Assembly: GCF_030297595.1 (NCBI RefSeq)
Contig: NZ_AP028138.1
Coordinates: 372,001-436,000 of the forward strand
From: Polynucleobacter sp. HIN7
Lineage (GTDB): Bacteria; Pseudomonadota; Gammaproteobacteria; Burkholderiales; Burkholderiaceae
Direction: 5' to 3'
DNA length: 64,000 bases
Below the pieces are notes generated by a model. The model worked only from the letters and a program-made list of their open reading frames with translations, was not told the DNA's origin and ran no database searches. Shown here one piece after another: positions 26,955 through 35,997 of the stretch. The position numbers and the translations under genes were made by a program. Numbering within the stretch: position 1 is the stretch's first letter; each line of letters starts with the position of its first letter.

Positions 26955-27716
26955 TTAATTCATTGTTTCAAGATATTCAGTAACTGCTTTTATATCACTA
27001 TCAGACAGTCCTTTTGAAATCATTTGCATGAGATTGCCTCGCGGACGTTCAAAGTGAATAGTTTTCGCCGACCATGTTGTGCCGCCAATTTCCATAAATC
27101 TTTTTTGATCAGGATTTTTCCAAAGGTTAAGCTGTTTTTGGTTATAGAAAGCTTTCTGACCAGCAATTCGAGGTATTGAGCCTTGTCCCTGACCTTCATT
27201 GCCATGACAGGAGTTGCACTGTAAAACAGATTGCTGGGGTATTCCCTTTTCGAAAATTTCTTTTCCTCGAGTTATCGACTCAGATGTATAAGGGATCTTC
27301 TGAGGTTTAATCTTTAATTGAGAAAAGTACTCAGCAAGCTCATTAATTTGTGAGTCGGATAGTCCTCTAGCCATGCCCCACATATACATCACGCCATATT
27401 CATTTCGACGAGTCTGATCTCGATAATCATTTAATTGATTTATTAAATACTCTTTTTGCTGTCCAGCAAGATTGGGCATGATCGGAGTGTTTGAGTAGCC
27501 ATCAAGCCCATGACAAGATGAGCAAATCTGAACGGCAAGAACTTTTCCAGAAACTGGATAATCACCAATGGTTCTACTCCGTAATGGGTTTTCAAGAGTA
27601 CTTATAGGGGGGGTCGAATTGAAGTATGTACAGCCTGAAAATATTCCAGATATCAGTAAGCCAAGGAATATCCTTAAGACGCTAATTTTGTTAATGTTTT
27701 TGTATCTCACTAACAT
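26955..27716 (-). CDS. Dihaem cytochrome c (c4-like) lipoprotein
   Basis: 253-aa periplasmic electron carrier. A hydrophobic signal ends in IFSGC, with C29 as probable lipid attachment site. Two CxxCH haem sites follow: CSSCH (65-69) and CNSCH (167-171). The two-domain layout (NLAGQ after the first site, RIAGQ after the second) is that of cytochrome c4. ATG 27716 overlaps the upstream gene's TGA (TGATG). The upstream gene encodes an outer-membrane cytochrome-porin, so this protein is a natural partner for carrying electrons across the periplasm. The Ccm operon at 39.8-46.4 kb would mature both. Confidence 0.9.
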   Translation of the reverse strand: MLVRYKNINKISVLRIFLGLLISGIFSGCTYFNSTPPISTLENPLRSRTIGDYPVSGKVLAVQICSSCHGLDGYSNTPIMPNLAGQQKEYLINQLNDYRDQTRRNEYGVMYMWGMARGLSDSQINELAEYFSQLKIKPQKIPYTSESITRGKEIFEKGIPQQSVLQCNSCHGNEGQGQGSIPRIAGQKAFYNQKQLNLWKNPDQKRFMEIGGTTWSAKTIHFERPRGNLMQMISKGLSDSDIKAVTEYLETMN

Positions 27717-29134
27717 CACATTGCTATCCAAACGTAAAACCATGATGCGTTATTTGCGCTTGCGTTGGTGCCTAATCCGTTGTAGTTTTTATTGCCACCA
27801 TTAAACTGAGTGAATGCTGTATACGTATAGGTAATTCGGATATTTTGGAGTGGTTGATACCAAATAGATGGCATCCAGGCGACTGAGTTTGGCTGTAAGT
27901 TTGCACCGCTAATGGCATTCGTTCCATATCGAGCATCTGCTGAACCAGAAACACTTAAGTAGCCAAGGCCAGCACCATAAGTTGCTTTGTAGACATAGCT
28001 GATTTTAGCAATCAATGAATTGAGATTGTTATTTGTATTGCTGTAAAGAATATTGTTTGCATCAGTGATATTTTCTTGAGTAAAGCGGGCTTGCGCAGTA
28101 ACAGTATGAGGATCCACTAAGTATTGATACTGCCCATCAACTGCTCGATCCTGATATTGCACAGTGCCTGAGCCCAGAGCGGGCGAGTTTATTGCCAAGC
28201 ACGATGGGATGTTGCCAGTGAATTGAGCGCTATTGGCAACGGTCGAGCAGCTTTGATATTGATTAATATTCGATCCAAGAAATCCAATCATCCAATTGTG
28301 GCCGTTTCGCTCATTACTTTGATAGGCAAACCGAAAATAAGGATTAAGTCCTTGAAGGTATGTTGGTGCGTTATTCGGATTGCTATTTGATGCGGGGTAA
28401 GTCATCCAAGACAATGGTCCCGAACCACCTGATTGATATAGGTTAAGTTCACCATAAAAATTATTATTAATATACGCATAAACACCATAGCCGGGAGCGT
28501 TGATGCCATAAGCGCTTAGTTTGGTGTTGAAGGGAAGTCCATATGTTGACGAGTTTCTGTTAGAGCCCATGTAGGGATACATCCACATTGGAGAAGAATT
28601 CCAGACATCAGTAACGCCCGCATAATTATTAAGTGAGGCACCCCAAATAATATCTTTAATGATGCCATCGCCACCCACAAAGCGGTCAGCATAACGCCAA
28701 TCCTGAACATCGGCAGCAAAACTGTTTTGATTTTTGACTGAGCCTCCACCACTAGTTTGCTCATCAAATGCGTAGTACCACTGACTAAAAGCACCGAAGT
28801 TATCAAAAATCTTACCACCTACATTAAGAAAAAGATAATTTGGTTCTAGTTTGCCACTTTGCTGAGTCTGCCCAGTGCCATTATTACCATTGGTACTGGT
28901 AGCAGCACCACCTACAAATTGAATCGAAATGGGCAAATCTTGACGGGTGCCCAACGTGTAACCGGTGAGCTTAAAATATCTGCCATAAGGGGTTAGTTCA
29001 GGATATTGACCGCCAGCATGGCATGAGACGCAGTTCTGACCCGTTTGTCTCGAGAAGAGCGGTATTGCGTTGCTGGATTCAGCAATGCTAAATAAAATAA
29101 TAAAAAACGCAAAAAATTTGAATTTAAGAAACAT
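27716..29134 (-). CDS. Cyc2-like outer-membrane monohaem cytochrome-porin
   Basis: 472-aa protein. After a signal peptide (cleaved after SNA) comes a short haem segment with a single site CVSCH (35-39), in FSRQTGQNCVSCHAGG, followed by PELTPYGRYFKLTGYT. The rest is a long N-, G-, Y-, S-rich beta-strand region typical of an outer-membrane barrel. Fusion of one N-terminal haem site to a barrel, with this local motif, is the architecture of Cyc2, the Fe(II)-oxidising outer-membrane cytochrome, and its relatives. The C-terminal residue is Met instead of the usual Phe or Trp. Electron donor unknown. The gene is AT-rich. Confidence 0.8.
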   Translation of the reverse strand: MFLKFKFFAFFIILFSIAESSNAIPLFSRQTGQNCVSCHAGGQYPELTPYGRYFKLTGYTLGTRQDLPISIQFVGGAATSTNGNNGTGQTQQSGKLEPNYLFLNVGGKIFDNFGAFSQWYYAFDEQTSGGGSVKNQNSFAADVQDWRYADRFVGGDGIIKDIIWGASLNNYAGVTDVWNSSPMWMYPYMGSNRNSSTYGLPFNTKLSAYGINAPGYGVYAYINNNFYGELNLYQSGGSGPLSWMTYPASNSNPNNAPTYLQGLNPYFRFAYQSNERNGHNWMIGFLGSNINQYQSCSTVANSAQFTGNIPSCLAINSPALGSGTVQYQDRAVDGQYQYLVDPHTVTAQARFTQENITDANNILYSNTNNNLNSLIAKISYVYKATYGAGLGYLSVSGSADARYGTNAISGANLQPNSVAWMPSIWYQPLQNIRITYTYTAFTQFNGGNKNYNGLGTNASANNASWFYVWIAM

Positions 29135-29147
29135 ATTATTTATGTAG

Positions 29148-29165
29148 AAATACTTGACAGTATTT
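29148..29165 (-). promoter_or_regulatory. 18-bp palindrome in the promoter of the cytochrome-porin operon
   Basis: AAATACT tgac AGTATTT is a perfect inverted repeat with a 4-bp centre, 13 bp upstream of the ATG at 29134. On the - strand it lies between a TTGGCA (-35-like) and a TACATA (-10-like) hexamer, so it would be a repressor site. It does not match the FNR, Fur or ArcA consensus. Confidence 0.45.
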
Positions 29166-29314
29166 TGCCAAAAAGAAAGCGCAATAAAAAGTAAATTTTG
29201 AATCCACTAGATGAACTGCTTCAGCTATGAAATACAAAGCACTCATCGTTTTCGATGACAGCTTATTTTTAGATCAGCGGCATCTTACCAATATAACCTT
29301 ACAATCTAAGCATC

Positions 29315-29482
29315 ATGAATTCATCTGAGCCAAACAATACAAATTCAGTTGATCAAGCAAAGGAGGAAGATCAATCCTCAAGCCAACTCAAGGCTGAGAT
29401 CAAATCTGAGCCCAAGCCCACCATGAGTAAGCGCGAGATCATGGAAGAGTTATCACGCCAACGATTTCCATGGGAAGAATAG
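29315..29482 (+). CDS. Small acidic hypothetical protein
   Basis: 55-aa frame. The first 35 residues are low-complexity and polar (S, N, Q, E, K). The C-terminal part SKREIMEELSRQRFPWEE looks like a short conserved helix with an aromatic tail. A TACAAT hexamer lies about 10-15 bp before the ATG. It ends 23 bp before the DMT transporter. I do not recognise a named family. The conserved-looking tail and the position in front of a transporter support a real gene, but only moderately. Confidence 0.5.
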   Translation: MNSSEPNNTNSVDQAKEEDQSSSQLKAEIKSEPKPTMSKREIMEELSRQRFPWEE

Positions 29483-29505
29483 GTGACTATTTTTAGAAAG
29501 CGCTA

Positions 29506-30429
29506 GTGCAGTCAGGCTTTTACCTCTCCATCATTCTTGCCAGTCTAGGAGCCATCCTATTTGCTGCTAAAGCAATTGTGGTGAAATTTTCTTACCAATA
29601 TGGTGCCACTGCGGATGTCGTTCTCACCCTGAGGATGGTGTTTTCGCTACCCATCTTTTGGTTGGCAGTTTGGTGGAATCAGCGAGTTACATCCCCTATA
29701 CCTTTGGTGAGACAGGATGTAATTAAAGTCTGTGCGATTGGCTTATTAGGCTATTTTTTATCGAGCTATCTAGACTTTTTAGGATTGCATTACATCTCAG
29801 CAGGCTTAGAGAGGGTCATTTTGTACTTGACCCCAGCCATTGTTTTAGTGCTTTCAAAATTCTTTCTTAAAAAAGAGATTGTTCGCAGGCAATATTGGGC
29901 AATGGTCGTTGCTTATTTAGGAATTGTGATGGTATTTATGCACGATATTCAATTGAATGAGCATGGCGCCGTTGTCTTGGGCAGTATTTTGGTCTTTCTA
30001 GCGGCTGTGGTTTATTCGATCTACTTAATTTTTGCTGGCGAGTTAGTTGGACGCGTGGGCAGCATCCGATTAGTAGCGCTTGCAAGTGCATCAGCCACGG
30101 TCGCAACCTGTATTCAATCCCTCGTTCTGGGGGCCGATCAACTTTTTGTACAACAGCCCGAGGTGTATTACTTTGCTCTCGTCAATGCTTTGTTTTGTAC
30201 CTTCATGCCCATGCTCTTTATCATGATGGCCGTCAATCGTATTGGCTCGAGCTTGACCGCTCAGGCAGGTACCATTGGCCCCGTGGGAACGGCATTTTTA
30301 GGATGGTATTTTCTGAATGAACCAGTGAGCGCCTTGCAACTTGCAGGAATTGCCGTAGTGTTAATTGGGATTGCGATCCTTTTATCAATTGGCAACAAGC
30401 CCAATCAAAACCCAACCCCAACGGAGTAG
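29506..30429 (+). CDS. DMT superfamily (EamA) transporter
   Basis: 307-aa inner-membrane protein with ten predicted hydrophobic segments arranged as two EamA repeats. The first is at about residues 5-140 (LYLTPAIVLVLSKFFLKKE closes it) and the second at about 155-290 (AGTIGPVGTAFLGWYFLNEP). Members export amino acids or other small metabolites; the substrate cannot be read from sequence. The start is GTG at 29506, with a weak ribosome site. It ends convergently 4 bp from fbpC. Confidence 0.9.
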   Translation: MQSGFYLSIILASLGAILFAAKAIVVKFSYQYGATADVVLTLRMVFSLPIFWLAVWWNQRVTSPIPLVRQDVIKVCAIGLLGYFLSSYLDFLGLHYISAGLERVILYLTPAIVLVLSKFFLKKEIVRRQYWAMVVAYLGIVMVFMHDIQLNEHGAVVLGSILVFLAAVVYSIYLIFAGELVGRVGSIRLVALASASATVATCIQSLVLGADQLFVQQPEVYYFALVNALFCTFMPMLFIMMAVNRIGSSLTAQAGTIGPVGTAFLGWYFLNEPVSALQLAGIAVVLIGIAILLSIGNKPNQNPTPTE

Positions 30430-30433
30430 TTGC

Positions 30434-31504
30434 TTAGCTTTTAAATGTCACTACGTGATCAGCGCCCAAACGAATACCAATCTTTTCACCAATAGCGTGG
30501 TTATGGTGGCTGGGAACAAAGGCAAAAACCTCTTGGCCTGAGCTAAGTTTGAGGGTGTATAAAAAATCAGCTCCCCGAAACGCTTTGCGTACCACCTCAG
30601 CTTGCATCGGACTTTCATCATCATGCTGAATATCGTCAGCGCGTAAGAGCACATCAATTTGTTTTCCAGGACTTAGTTCGTCACCTGGGTCTAACTGTAA
30701 CTGACCGAGTTCAATTTCAACGGCACCACCATCTTGGGTTTTGCCTTTGATAAATACCCCGCGACCGATAAACTCAGCGACATACCGTGTATTAGGCTTG
30801 TGATAAAGGTCATAAGGTGTATCCCACTGAATAATTTTGCCCTCGTTCATCACCCCAATGTGATCAGCAATTGCGAACGCTTCAAATTGATCGTGCGTGA
30901 CGAGAAGAGCGGTAACTCCATTGGCCTTGAGGATGTCGCGCATCTCACTAGCCAGACGTTCACGCAAATCAATATCCAAGTTGGAGAAGGGCTCATCGAG
31001 CAAAATGAGATCGGGTTCGGGAGCCATTGCACGTGCCAGAGCCACGCGTTGTTGTTGTCCACCCGAGAGCTCATGAGGATAAGCGCTTGCTTTATCGGCA
31101 AGTGCTACGCGTTCTAACCATTGCATCCCAACAGTTTCACGCTCTGCTGTTGTACCCGTGCGTAGTCCAAACATGACATTCTCGAGAACACTTAGGTGTG
31201 GAAAGAGGGCAAAGTCTTGAAAAACCATCCCCACTTTGCGCTCTGCTGGTGGAACTCGAATACCTGGTGAGCTCACCGTTTTGCCATAAATCTTGATTTT
31301 TCCCATTTGCACAGGCTCAAAGCCGCAAATGGCGCGTAGAACCGTAGATTTGCCACAGCCGGAGGGGCCCAAAAGACAGGCAATATCCCCTTTGGGAAGT
31401 TGGAAACTGAGACCATTCACAACCCGAATAAAGCCTGAGCCTTCCTGCTTTGGAAACTCAATGGCAATGTTTTCGAGGGAAATCAGGGCTGGATTGGAAT
31501 TCAT
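30434..31504 (-). CDS. fbpC: Ferric iron ABC transporter, ATP-binding protein
   Basis: 356-aa ATPase of a binding-protein-dependent importer. Walker [10 protein letters not shown] near residue 43, Q-loop [10 protein letters not shown], signature [14 protein letters not shown], Walker [13 protein letters not shown] and switch histidine [10 protein letters not shown] are all present. A C-terminal TOBE-like domain is at about 245-350. The family (FbpC/AfuC) energises periplasmic Fe(III) uptake. It is divergent from the permease gene, with 81 bp between starts, instead of being third in an fbpABC operon. A single-gene promoter should lie in that gap; no Fur box is clear there. Confidence 0.93.
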   Translation of the reverse strand: MNSNPALISLENIAIEFPKQEGSGFIRVVNGLSFQLPKGDIACLLGPSGCGKSTVLRAICGFEPVQMGKIKIYGKTVSSPGIRVPPAERKVGMVFQDFALFPHLSVLENVMFGLRTGTTAERETVGMQWLERVALADKASAYPHELSGGQQQRVALARAMAPEPDLILLDEPFSNLDIDLRERLASEMRDILKANGVTALLVTHDQFEAFAIADHIGVMNEGKIIQWDTPYDLYHKPNTRYVAEFIGRGVFIKGKTQDGGAVEIELGQLQLDPGDELSPGKQIDVLLRADDIQHDDESPMQAEVVRKAFRGADFLYTLKLSSGQEVFAFVPSHHNHAIGEKIGIRLGADHVVTFKS

Positions 31505-31585
31505 CCCTATAATTTTCGCATTGAATCATAAAAATTCATAAAAACACCACAACCTACCTATTTATTTGATCCTTCACCGCAGTCG

Positions 31586-33169
31586 ATGCGCACTAGCTCC
31601 ATTCTTTTAGCCCTCGCCCTCAGTCTTCCGATTCTAGGGTTGATCTTGGCAGCTTTATTGGGTCAACCTAGCCCCATCCTATCCGATGGGATAGTCGCCG
31701 AGAGTACGCTAACCCACCTCTGGAACTACGTGCTGACCGATTACATTGTTACGACGATCTTGTTGTGTTTAGGCGTTGGTATCGGCGTCTTTGTATTGGG
31801 CGTTGGTAATGCGTGGTTAGTAGCGAACTATCAATTTCCAGGAAAGGCAATCTTTGAATGGGCCTTGATCCTGCCCCTTGCAGTTCCTGCCTATGTGATG
31901 GCGTATTTGTTTGTGGATTTTTTGCAGCACGCAGGGCCTGCGCAAACTATGTTGCGTGAGAATTTAGGTCTTTCATTGGCATTGCCTGATCCGCGTTCTT
32001 TGGGAGGTGCGATTTGGACCTTCTCCATGTGTTTATATCCATACGTTTACTTAGTGGCTCGCACCTCTTTTTTAGATCGAAGTGCACGATTTATGGAGGT
32101 TGCCGAGACTCTGGGGTACACCAGTGTGCAAGCATTCATGAAGCTAGTATTGCCCATGGCTAGACCCGCAATTTTTACCGGTATTGCGTTGGCACTGATG
32201 GAGGTCTTAGCCGATTTTGGAGCAGTATCGTACTTTGGCTTGCAAACCTTTGCGACCGGCATTTTTAAAGCTTGGTTATCGTTTGGGGACCGCAGTGCTG
32301 CAGTTCATCTATCCCTCATGCTCTTAAGTTTTGTCCTCATCGTGTTCTATTGGGAGCGTCACAATCGAGCCAGGCAACGCTATGCCCTCGCTAACACGAA
32401 TACCCGACCTGCGATCCCAAAGCGCTTAGTCGGTTCGCATGCGCTCTACGCATTTTTATTCTGCGCCTTAACCCTATTTTTTGCATTTGTTTTGCCAATG
32501 GCAGTTTTATTTGATCTTCTAAGCGAGCAGGGGCTAGAGGCTGATCCGCGCTATTGGGGGTGGTTAAAAAATTCCTTAAGCTTATCCGCGTTCACTGCGA
32601 TATTGGCTGTATTCTGCGCACTCTTTTTGGCGTATGCGGCACGCCTTACTCAAAGTAAAACGTTGCAAGGGGTTAATCGCTTGCTTACGGTTGGCTATGC
32701 TTTGCCGGGAGCAGTCTTGGGTGTCGGTATTTTGTCTCTATTGGGTTTATTGGATATTGCTTGGTTGATGTCGGTAAGCGTTGGAGTATTAGTTTACGCG
32801 TATCTGATTCGCTTTTTATCTGCAGGCTTGCAAAGTATTGAGACTGGCCTGACCCGTATTACCCCAGCGATGGATGGGACCGCTGCGCTCTTGGGCGCCA
32901 AGCCGATAGAGATGATTTGGCGGATTCATCTGCCATTATTAAGACGCAGTGTTTTAACAGCCTTGTTATTTGTGTTTGTTGATGTCATGAAAGAGCTACC
33001 AGCCACCTTACTATTGCGACCATTTAACTTAGATACCTTGGCAGTCGCTACCTATCAATTAGCAGCTGATGAGCGTCTGGCCGAATTAGCCTTACCTGCC
33101 TTAAGCATTGTTTTGGTTGGTCTTTTACCGGTGATCTTGCTATCTAGGGCCATTGCTCAGAAACGTTAA
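31586..33169 (+). CDS. fbpB: Ferric iron ABC transporter, permease protein
   Basis: 527-aa inner-membrane permease with twelve or so hydrophobic segments forming two fused BPD_transp_1 halves. EAA-type loops that contact the ATPase are visible in each half: AETLGYTSVQAFMKLVLPMARPA near residue 180 and AALLGAKPIEMIWRIHLPLLRR near residue 435. This fused form is typical of FbpB-type iron systems. It is followed after 88 bp by fbpA, which has its own Fur-controlled promoter. Confidence 0.93.
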   Translation: MRTSSILLALALSLPILGLILAALLGQPSPILSDGIVAESTLTHLWNYVLTDYIVTTILLCLGVGIGVFVLGVGNAWLVANYQFPGKAIFEWALILPLAVPAYVMAYLFVDFLQHAGPAQTMLRENLGLSLALPDPRSLGGAIWTFSMCLYPYVYLVARTSFLDRSARFMEVAETLGYTSVQAFMKLVLPMARPAIFTGIALALMEVLADFGAVSYFGLQTFATGIFKAWLSFGDRSAAVHLSLMLLSFVLIVFYWERHNRARQRYALANTNTRPAIPKRLVGSHALYAFLFCALTLFFAFVLPMAVLFDLLSEQGLEADPRYWGWLKNSLSLSAFTAILAVFCALFLAYAARLTQSKTLQGVNRLLTVGYALPGAVLGVGILSLLGLLDIAWLMSVSVGVLVYAYLIRFLSAGLQSIETGLTRITPAMDGTAALLGAKPIEMIWRIHLPLLRRSVLTALLFVFVDVMKELPATLLLRPFNLDTLAVATYQLAADERLAELALPALSIVLVGLLPVILLSRAIAQKR

Positions 33170-33189
33170 AAAACCACATAAGTACCAAT

Positions 33190-33222
33190 ATTATTGATAA
33201 TCATTCTCATTCGTATTACAAT
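33190..33222 (+). promoter_or_regulatory. Fur-box-controlled promoter of fbpA
   Basis: Bases 33190-33208 match the 19-bp Fur consensus (GATAATGATAATCATTATC) at 15 positions. The site overlaps a strong promoter with -35 TTGATA (33194-33199), 17-bp spacer and -10 TACAAT (33217-33222). Fur with iron would block the polymerase, so fbpA should rise when iron is scarce. Confidence 0.8.
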
Positions 33223-33257
33223 GTAATCTTTGTAATTGCTGATAGGAATGGTTTGAT

Positions 33258-34331
33258 ATGCAAGGAATTCGCTCAGGATTCACATCTTCAATCAAGAAGG
33301 TATCTCTCATACTTGGTTTGGGTTTTGCAATTAGTGCCCCACTTAGCCATGCGGCTGAGCCTAATACAGTTCTTAATTTGTACTCCGCGCGTCATTATCA
33401 AACCGATGAATCGCTCTATGCCAACTTCACAAAAAGTACTGGCATCAAGATTAACCGAATTGAGGCAGACGACAATGCTTTGCTTGAGCGCTTGAATAGC
33501 GAAGGTGCCAAAAGCCCGGCCGATGTGATCTTGCTTGTTGACGCAGCACGATTGTGGCGCGCTCAAGTCAATGGCATGTTCAAGCCGATTCAGTCGAAGG
33601 TATTGGATCAGCGCATACCTGCCAATCTGCGTGCTAAGGCTGATCCGGATGGAACCACCTGGTTTGGATTTTCAACTCGGGCGCGCATTATTGTGTACAA
33701 CAAAGATCGTATTAAGCCGGAGGATGTGAACACTTATGAAAAGTTAGCCGATCCAATCAATAAAGGTAAGGTATGCACTCGTTCGGGCTCACACCCCTAT
33801 ATGTTGTCATTGGTGGGTGCTCTGATTGAGCGTGATGGCTCTGCGGCCACTGAAAAGTGGGCTAAAGGCATGGTTGCCAACATGGCGCGCGCACCGAAAG
33901 GTGGCGATACCGATCAAATCCGCGCTGTTGCATCTGGTGAGTGTGCTGTTGCTTTAACCAACTCCTACTACTTAGCGCGCCTAATGCGCTCGACCAAGCC
34001 TGAGGATATCGCGGTGGTTGCTAAAGTGGGTCATATTTGGCCCAATCAAAATGCCGGTGGTGTGCACATCAATATTTCTGGGGGAGGGGTAGCCAAGAAC
34101 GCTCCCAATCCGCAAGCAGCCGTTAAGTTTTTAGAGTATCTAGCCAGCGATGCGGCGCAGGTCTATCTGGCCGATGGTAATAACGAATGGCCGGTGGTAG
34201 CGGGCGTAAAAGTCGATAATCCTGCTTTAAAAGCGCTCGGACCTTATCAAGTCGAAAAAGTATCGATCGCTGCCATTGGCCGTAATCAAGTAGCGGCGCA
34301 GCGTATCTTGGATCAGGCAGGCTATCGCTAG
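33258..34331 (+). CDS. fbpA: Ferric iron ABC transporter, periplasmic binding protein
   Basis: 357-aa class II periplasmic binding protein. The signal peptide (SLILGLGFAISAPLSHA) is cleaved before AEPNTVLNLYS. The N-terminal NLYSARHYQTDESLYANF and the tyrosine pair in ALTNSYYLARL, which bind Fe(III) in FbpA/FutA proteins, support iron specificity. GDTDQIRAVASGECAVA precedes the tyrosines as in that family. AGGA lies 10 nt before the ATG, and the Fur box lies upstream. It works with fbpB and fbpC here and ends convergently with an SDR gene. Confidence 0.95.
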   Translation: MQGIRSGFTSSIKKVSLILGLGFAISAPLSHAAEPNTVLNLYSARHYQTDESLYANFTKSTGIKINRIEADDNALLERLNSEGAKSPADVILLVDAARLWRAQVNGMFKPIQSKVLDQRIPANLRAKADPDGTTWFGFSTRARIIVYNKDRIKPEDVNTYEKLADPINKGKVCTRSGSHPYMLSLVGALIERDGSAATEKWAKGMVANMARAPKGGDTDQIRAVASGECAVALTNSYYLARLMRSTKPEDIAVVAKVGHIWPNQNAGGVHINISGGGVAKNAPNPQAAVKFLEYLASDAAQVYLADGNNEWPVVAGVKVDNPALKALGPYQVEKVSIAAIGRNQVAAQRILDQAGYR

Positions 34332-34335
34332 ACGA

Positions 34336-35103
34336 CTAACCGCGACCAACAAATGGCATCTTGCTTGCCATGATGGTCATGAACAAGATATTGCTTTCGG
34401 GCGGCAGTTTGGCCATCTGTAAAACAGCCTGTCCAACATGATCGACATCCATCCGCGGCTCGACTTTGATCGAGCCGTCAGCCTGCATAATTCCGGCGGC
34501 CATGCGCTCGGTCATTTCAGTAGCGGCATTACCAATGTCAATTTGACCGCAGTTAATATTGAATGGCCTGCCATCGAGGGCGATGGATTTGGTTAGACCG
34601 GTAATTGCATGCTTAGTTGCAGTGTAAGGTGCGGTATTGGGTCTAGGCGCATGGGCTGAAATTGAGCCATTATTAATAATGCGACCACCTTGTGGTGACT
34701 GGGCTTTCATCATCCGCATAGCCTCTTGGGCGCATAAGAAGGCGCCACACAGATTGCTGTTGACGACATTCATCCACTGCTCATAACTAAGTTCATCCAT
34801 GGGAATGGCCGGTGCGCCCATCCCCGCGTTATTGAAAAGCACATCAATGCGGCCGAATTGATCTTTTAGTTTCCCAAACAACGCTTTTACATCTTCGGGT
34901 TTGCCTACATCACAGGCGACTGCTAGACAATTACTTTCGTTTCCACCAATATCGTTAATTGCTTTTTGCAAACGTTCTAGATTACGCCCAGTAAGCACGA
35001 CCGAGAATCCATCCGATAGCAGGGCTTTGGCAGCAGCCTTACCAATACCAGTTCCAGCACCGGTAACCAGAGCAACACGCAGGGGGTTTGAGTTCGTTGG
35101 CAT
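34336..35103 (-). CDS. Short-chain dehydrogenase/reductase
   Basis: 255-aa classical SDR. The cofactor loop is TGAGTGIG near residue 15, NNAG follows near 91, and the catalytic set is S (NNGSISA), Y and K (PYTATKHA). TGRN after the second strand suggests NADP preference. [17 protein letters not shown] replaces the usual PG motif. The substrate is unknown; it is not part of an evident pathway in its surroundings. Convergent with fbpA, 4 bp apart. Confidence 0.9.
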   Translation of the reverse strand: MPTNSNPLRVALVTGAGTGIGKAAAKALLSDGFSVVLTGRNLERLQKAINDIGGNESNCLAVACDVGKPEDVKALFGKLKDQFGRIDVLFNNAGMGAPAIPMDELSYEQWMNVVNSNLCGAFLCAQEAMRMMKAQSPQGGRIINNGSISAHAPRPNTAPYTATKHAITGLTKSIALDGRPFNINCGQIDIGNAATEMTERMAAGIMQADGSIKVEPRMDVDHVGQAVLQMAKLPPESNILFMTIMASKMPFVGRG

Positions 35104-35252
35104 GGATTTAATCAGGGCATAATAGTTGAAAGTTGAATAATAAACTGATGCTCATTAAAACTATTTTCTTTTCTAATAATAGAGTTTCAAAAAAATGGTA
35201 ATTAAATAGTTATTTTTGAATTAAATCAATCAAGTGTATTAAGAATAATTTG

Positions 35253-35987
35253 ATGCTGCTTCCCCCATTTACCCCCTTTGATCAACTGCAACTTTCCTTG
35301 CAAGAGCGGGGCTATGCGGTGATATCCCCTGATAGCCTGAGCCAATTGGTGAAAACTCCCCTCAAGGATCTGGAGGGCTTGAAGACCTATTGGAATAATT
35401 TGCCGCGTGATCCGTATTTAAAGGATGGCGGGCGTTATCGCTTTCGTCGCCATGCTAGCTATCTGATTCATCAAGGAGCTCTTGAATTAGCTCCCCATCG
35501 TGCGCATTGGCAATCGCTTGATTACAACGCGCTTCATGGCGGGATCGAGCGCTGGTTCGAGCCTCTAGAGTCCGCATTGCAGAGCAATTTGAGCTGGCAA
35601 CAGTTAATGTTGGGGATCTCGCAATTATTTCCGGTATCTCCAAAATGGTTTGTCGAGGCCCATCCTTTTCGGATTGATACCAGCGATGGTATTGGGCGCC
35701 CTACGCCTGAAGGGGCTCACCGCGACGGTGTCGATTATGTCGTGGTGATTTTGGTGGATCGAGTGGGTGTCAAAGGCGGGGAGACCCGTATTTTTGAAGC
35801 ACAAGGCTCGATTGGTTTGCGGTTTACCTTACGGGATTCTTGGACAGCCTTAGTTTTGAATGATGCGAAGATGATTCATGAGACCACACCAATTCAACCC
35901 ATCGGAGCCCATGGCTATCGAGACACCTTGGTGATTACCTTTCGGCACAACGGTTTTCAAGAGCCTTCAAACCGGCAAGATCAATAA
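35253..35987 (+). CDS. 2-oxoglutarate/Fe(II) dioxygenase family protein (BsmA/IDO-like)
   Basis: 244-aa non-haem iron oxygenase of the 2OG-Fe dioxygenase family that includes free-amino-acid hydroxylases such as isoleucine dioxygenase. Iron ligands are readable: H-x-D in EGAHRDGVDYV near residue 157 and a distal histidine in MIHETTPI near 210. The arginine in YRDTLVITFR would bind 2-oxoglutarate. RYRFRRHASY near residue 63 is also typical. An MFS transporter gene begins 10 bp downstream and probably exports or imports its product or substrate. A TTG one codon upstream is an alternative start. Confidence 0.85.
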   Translation: MLLPPFTPFDQLQLSLQERGYAVISPDSLSQLVKTPLKDLEGLKTYWNNLPRDPYLKDGGRYRFRRHASYLIHQGALELAPHRAHWQSLDYNALHGGIERWFEPLESALQSNLSWQQLMLGISQLFPVSPKWFVEAHPFRIDTSDGIGRPTPEGAHRDGVDYVVVILVDRVGVKGGETRIFEAQGSIGLRFTLRDSWTALVLNDAKMIHETTPIQPIGAHGYRDTLVITFRHNGFQEPSNRQDQ

Positions 35988-35997
35988 TTAAATCGTC

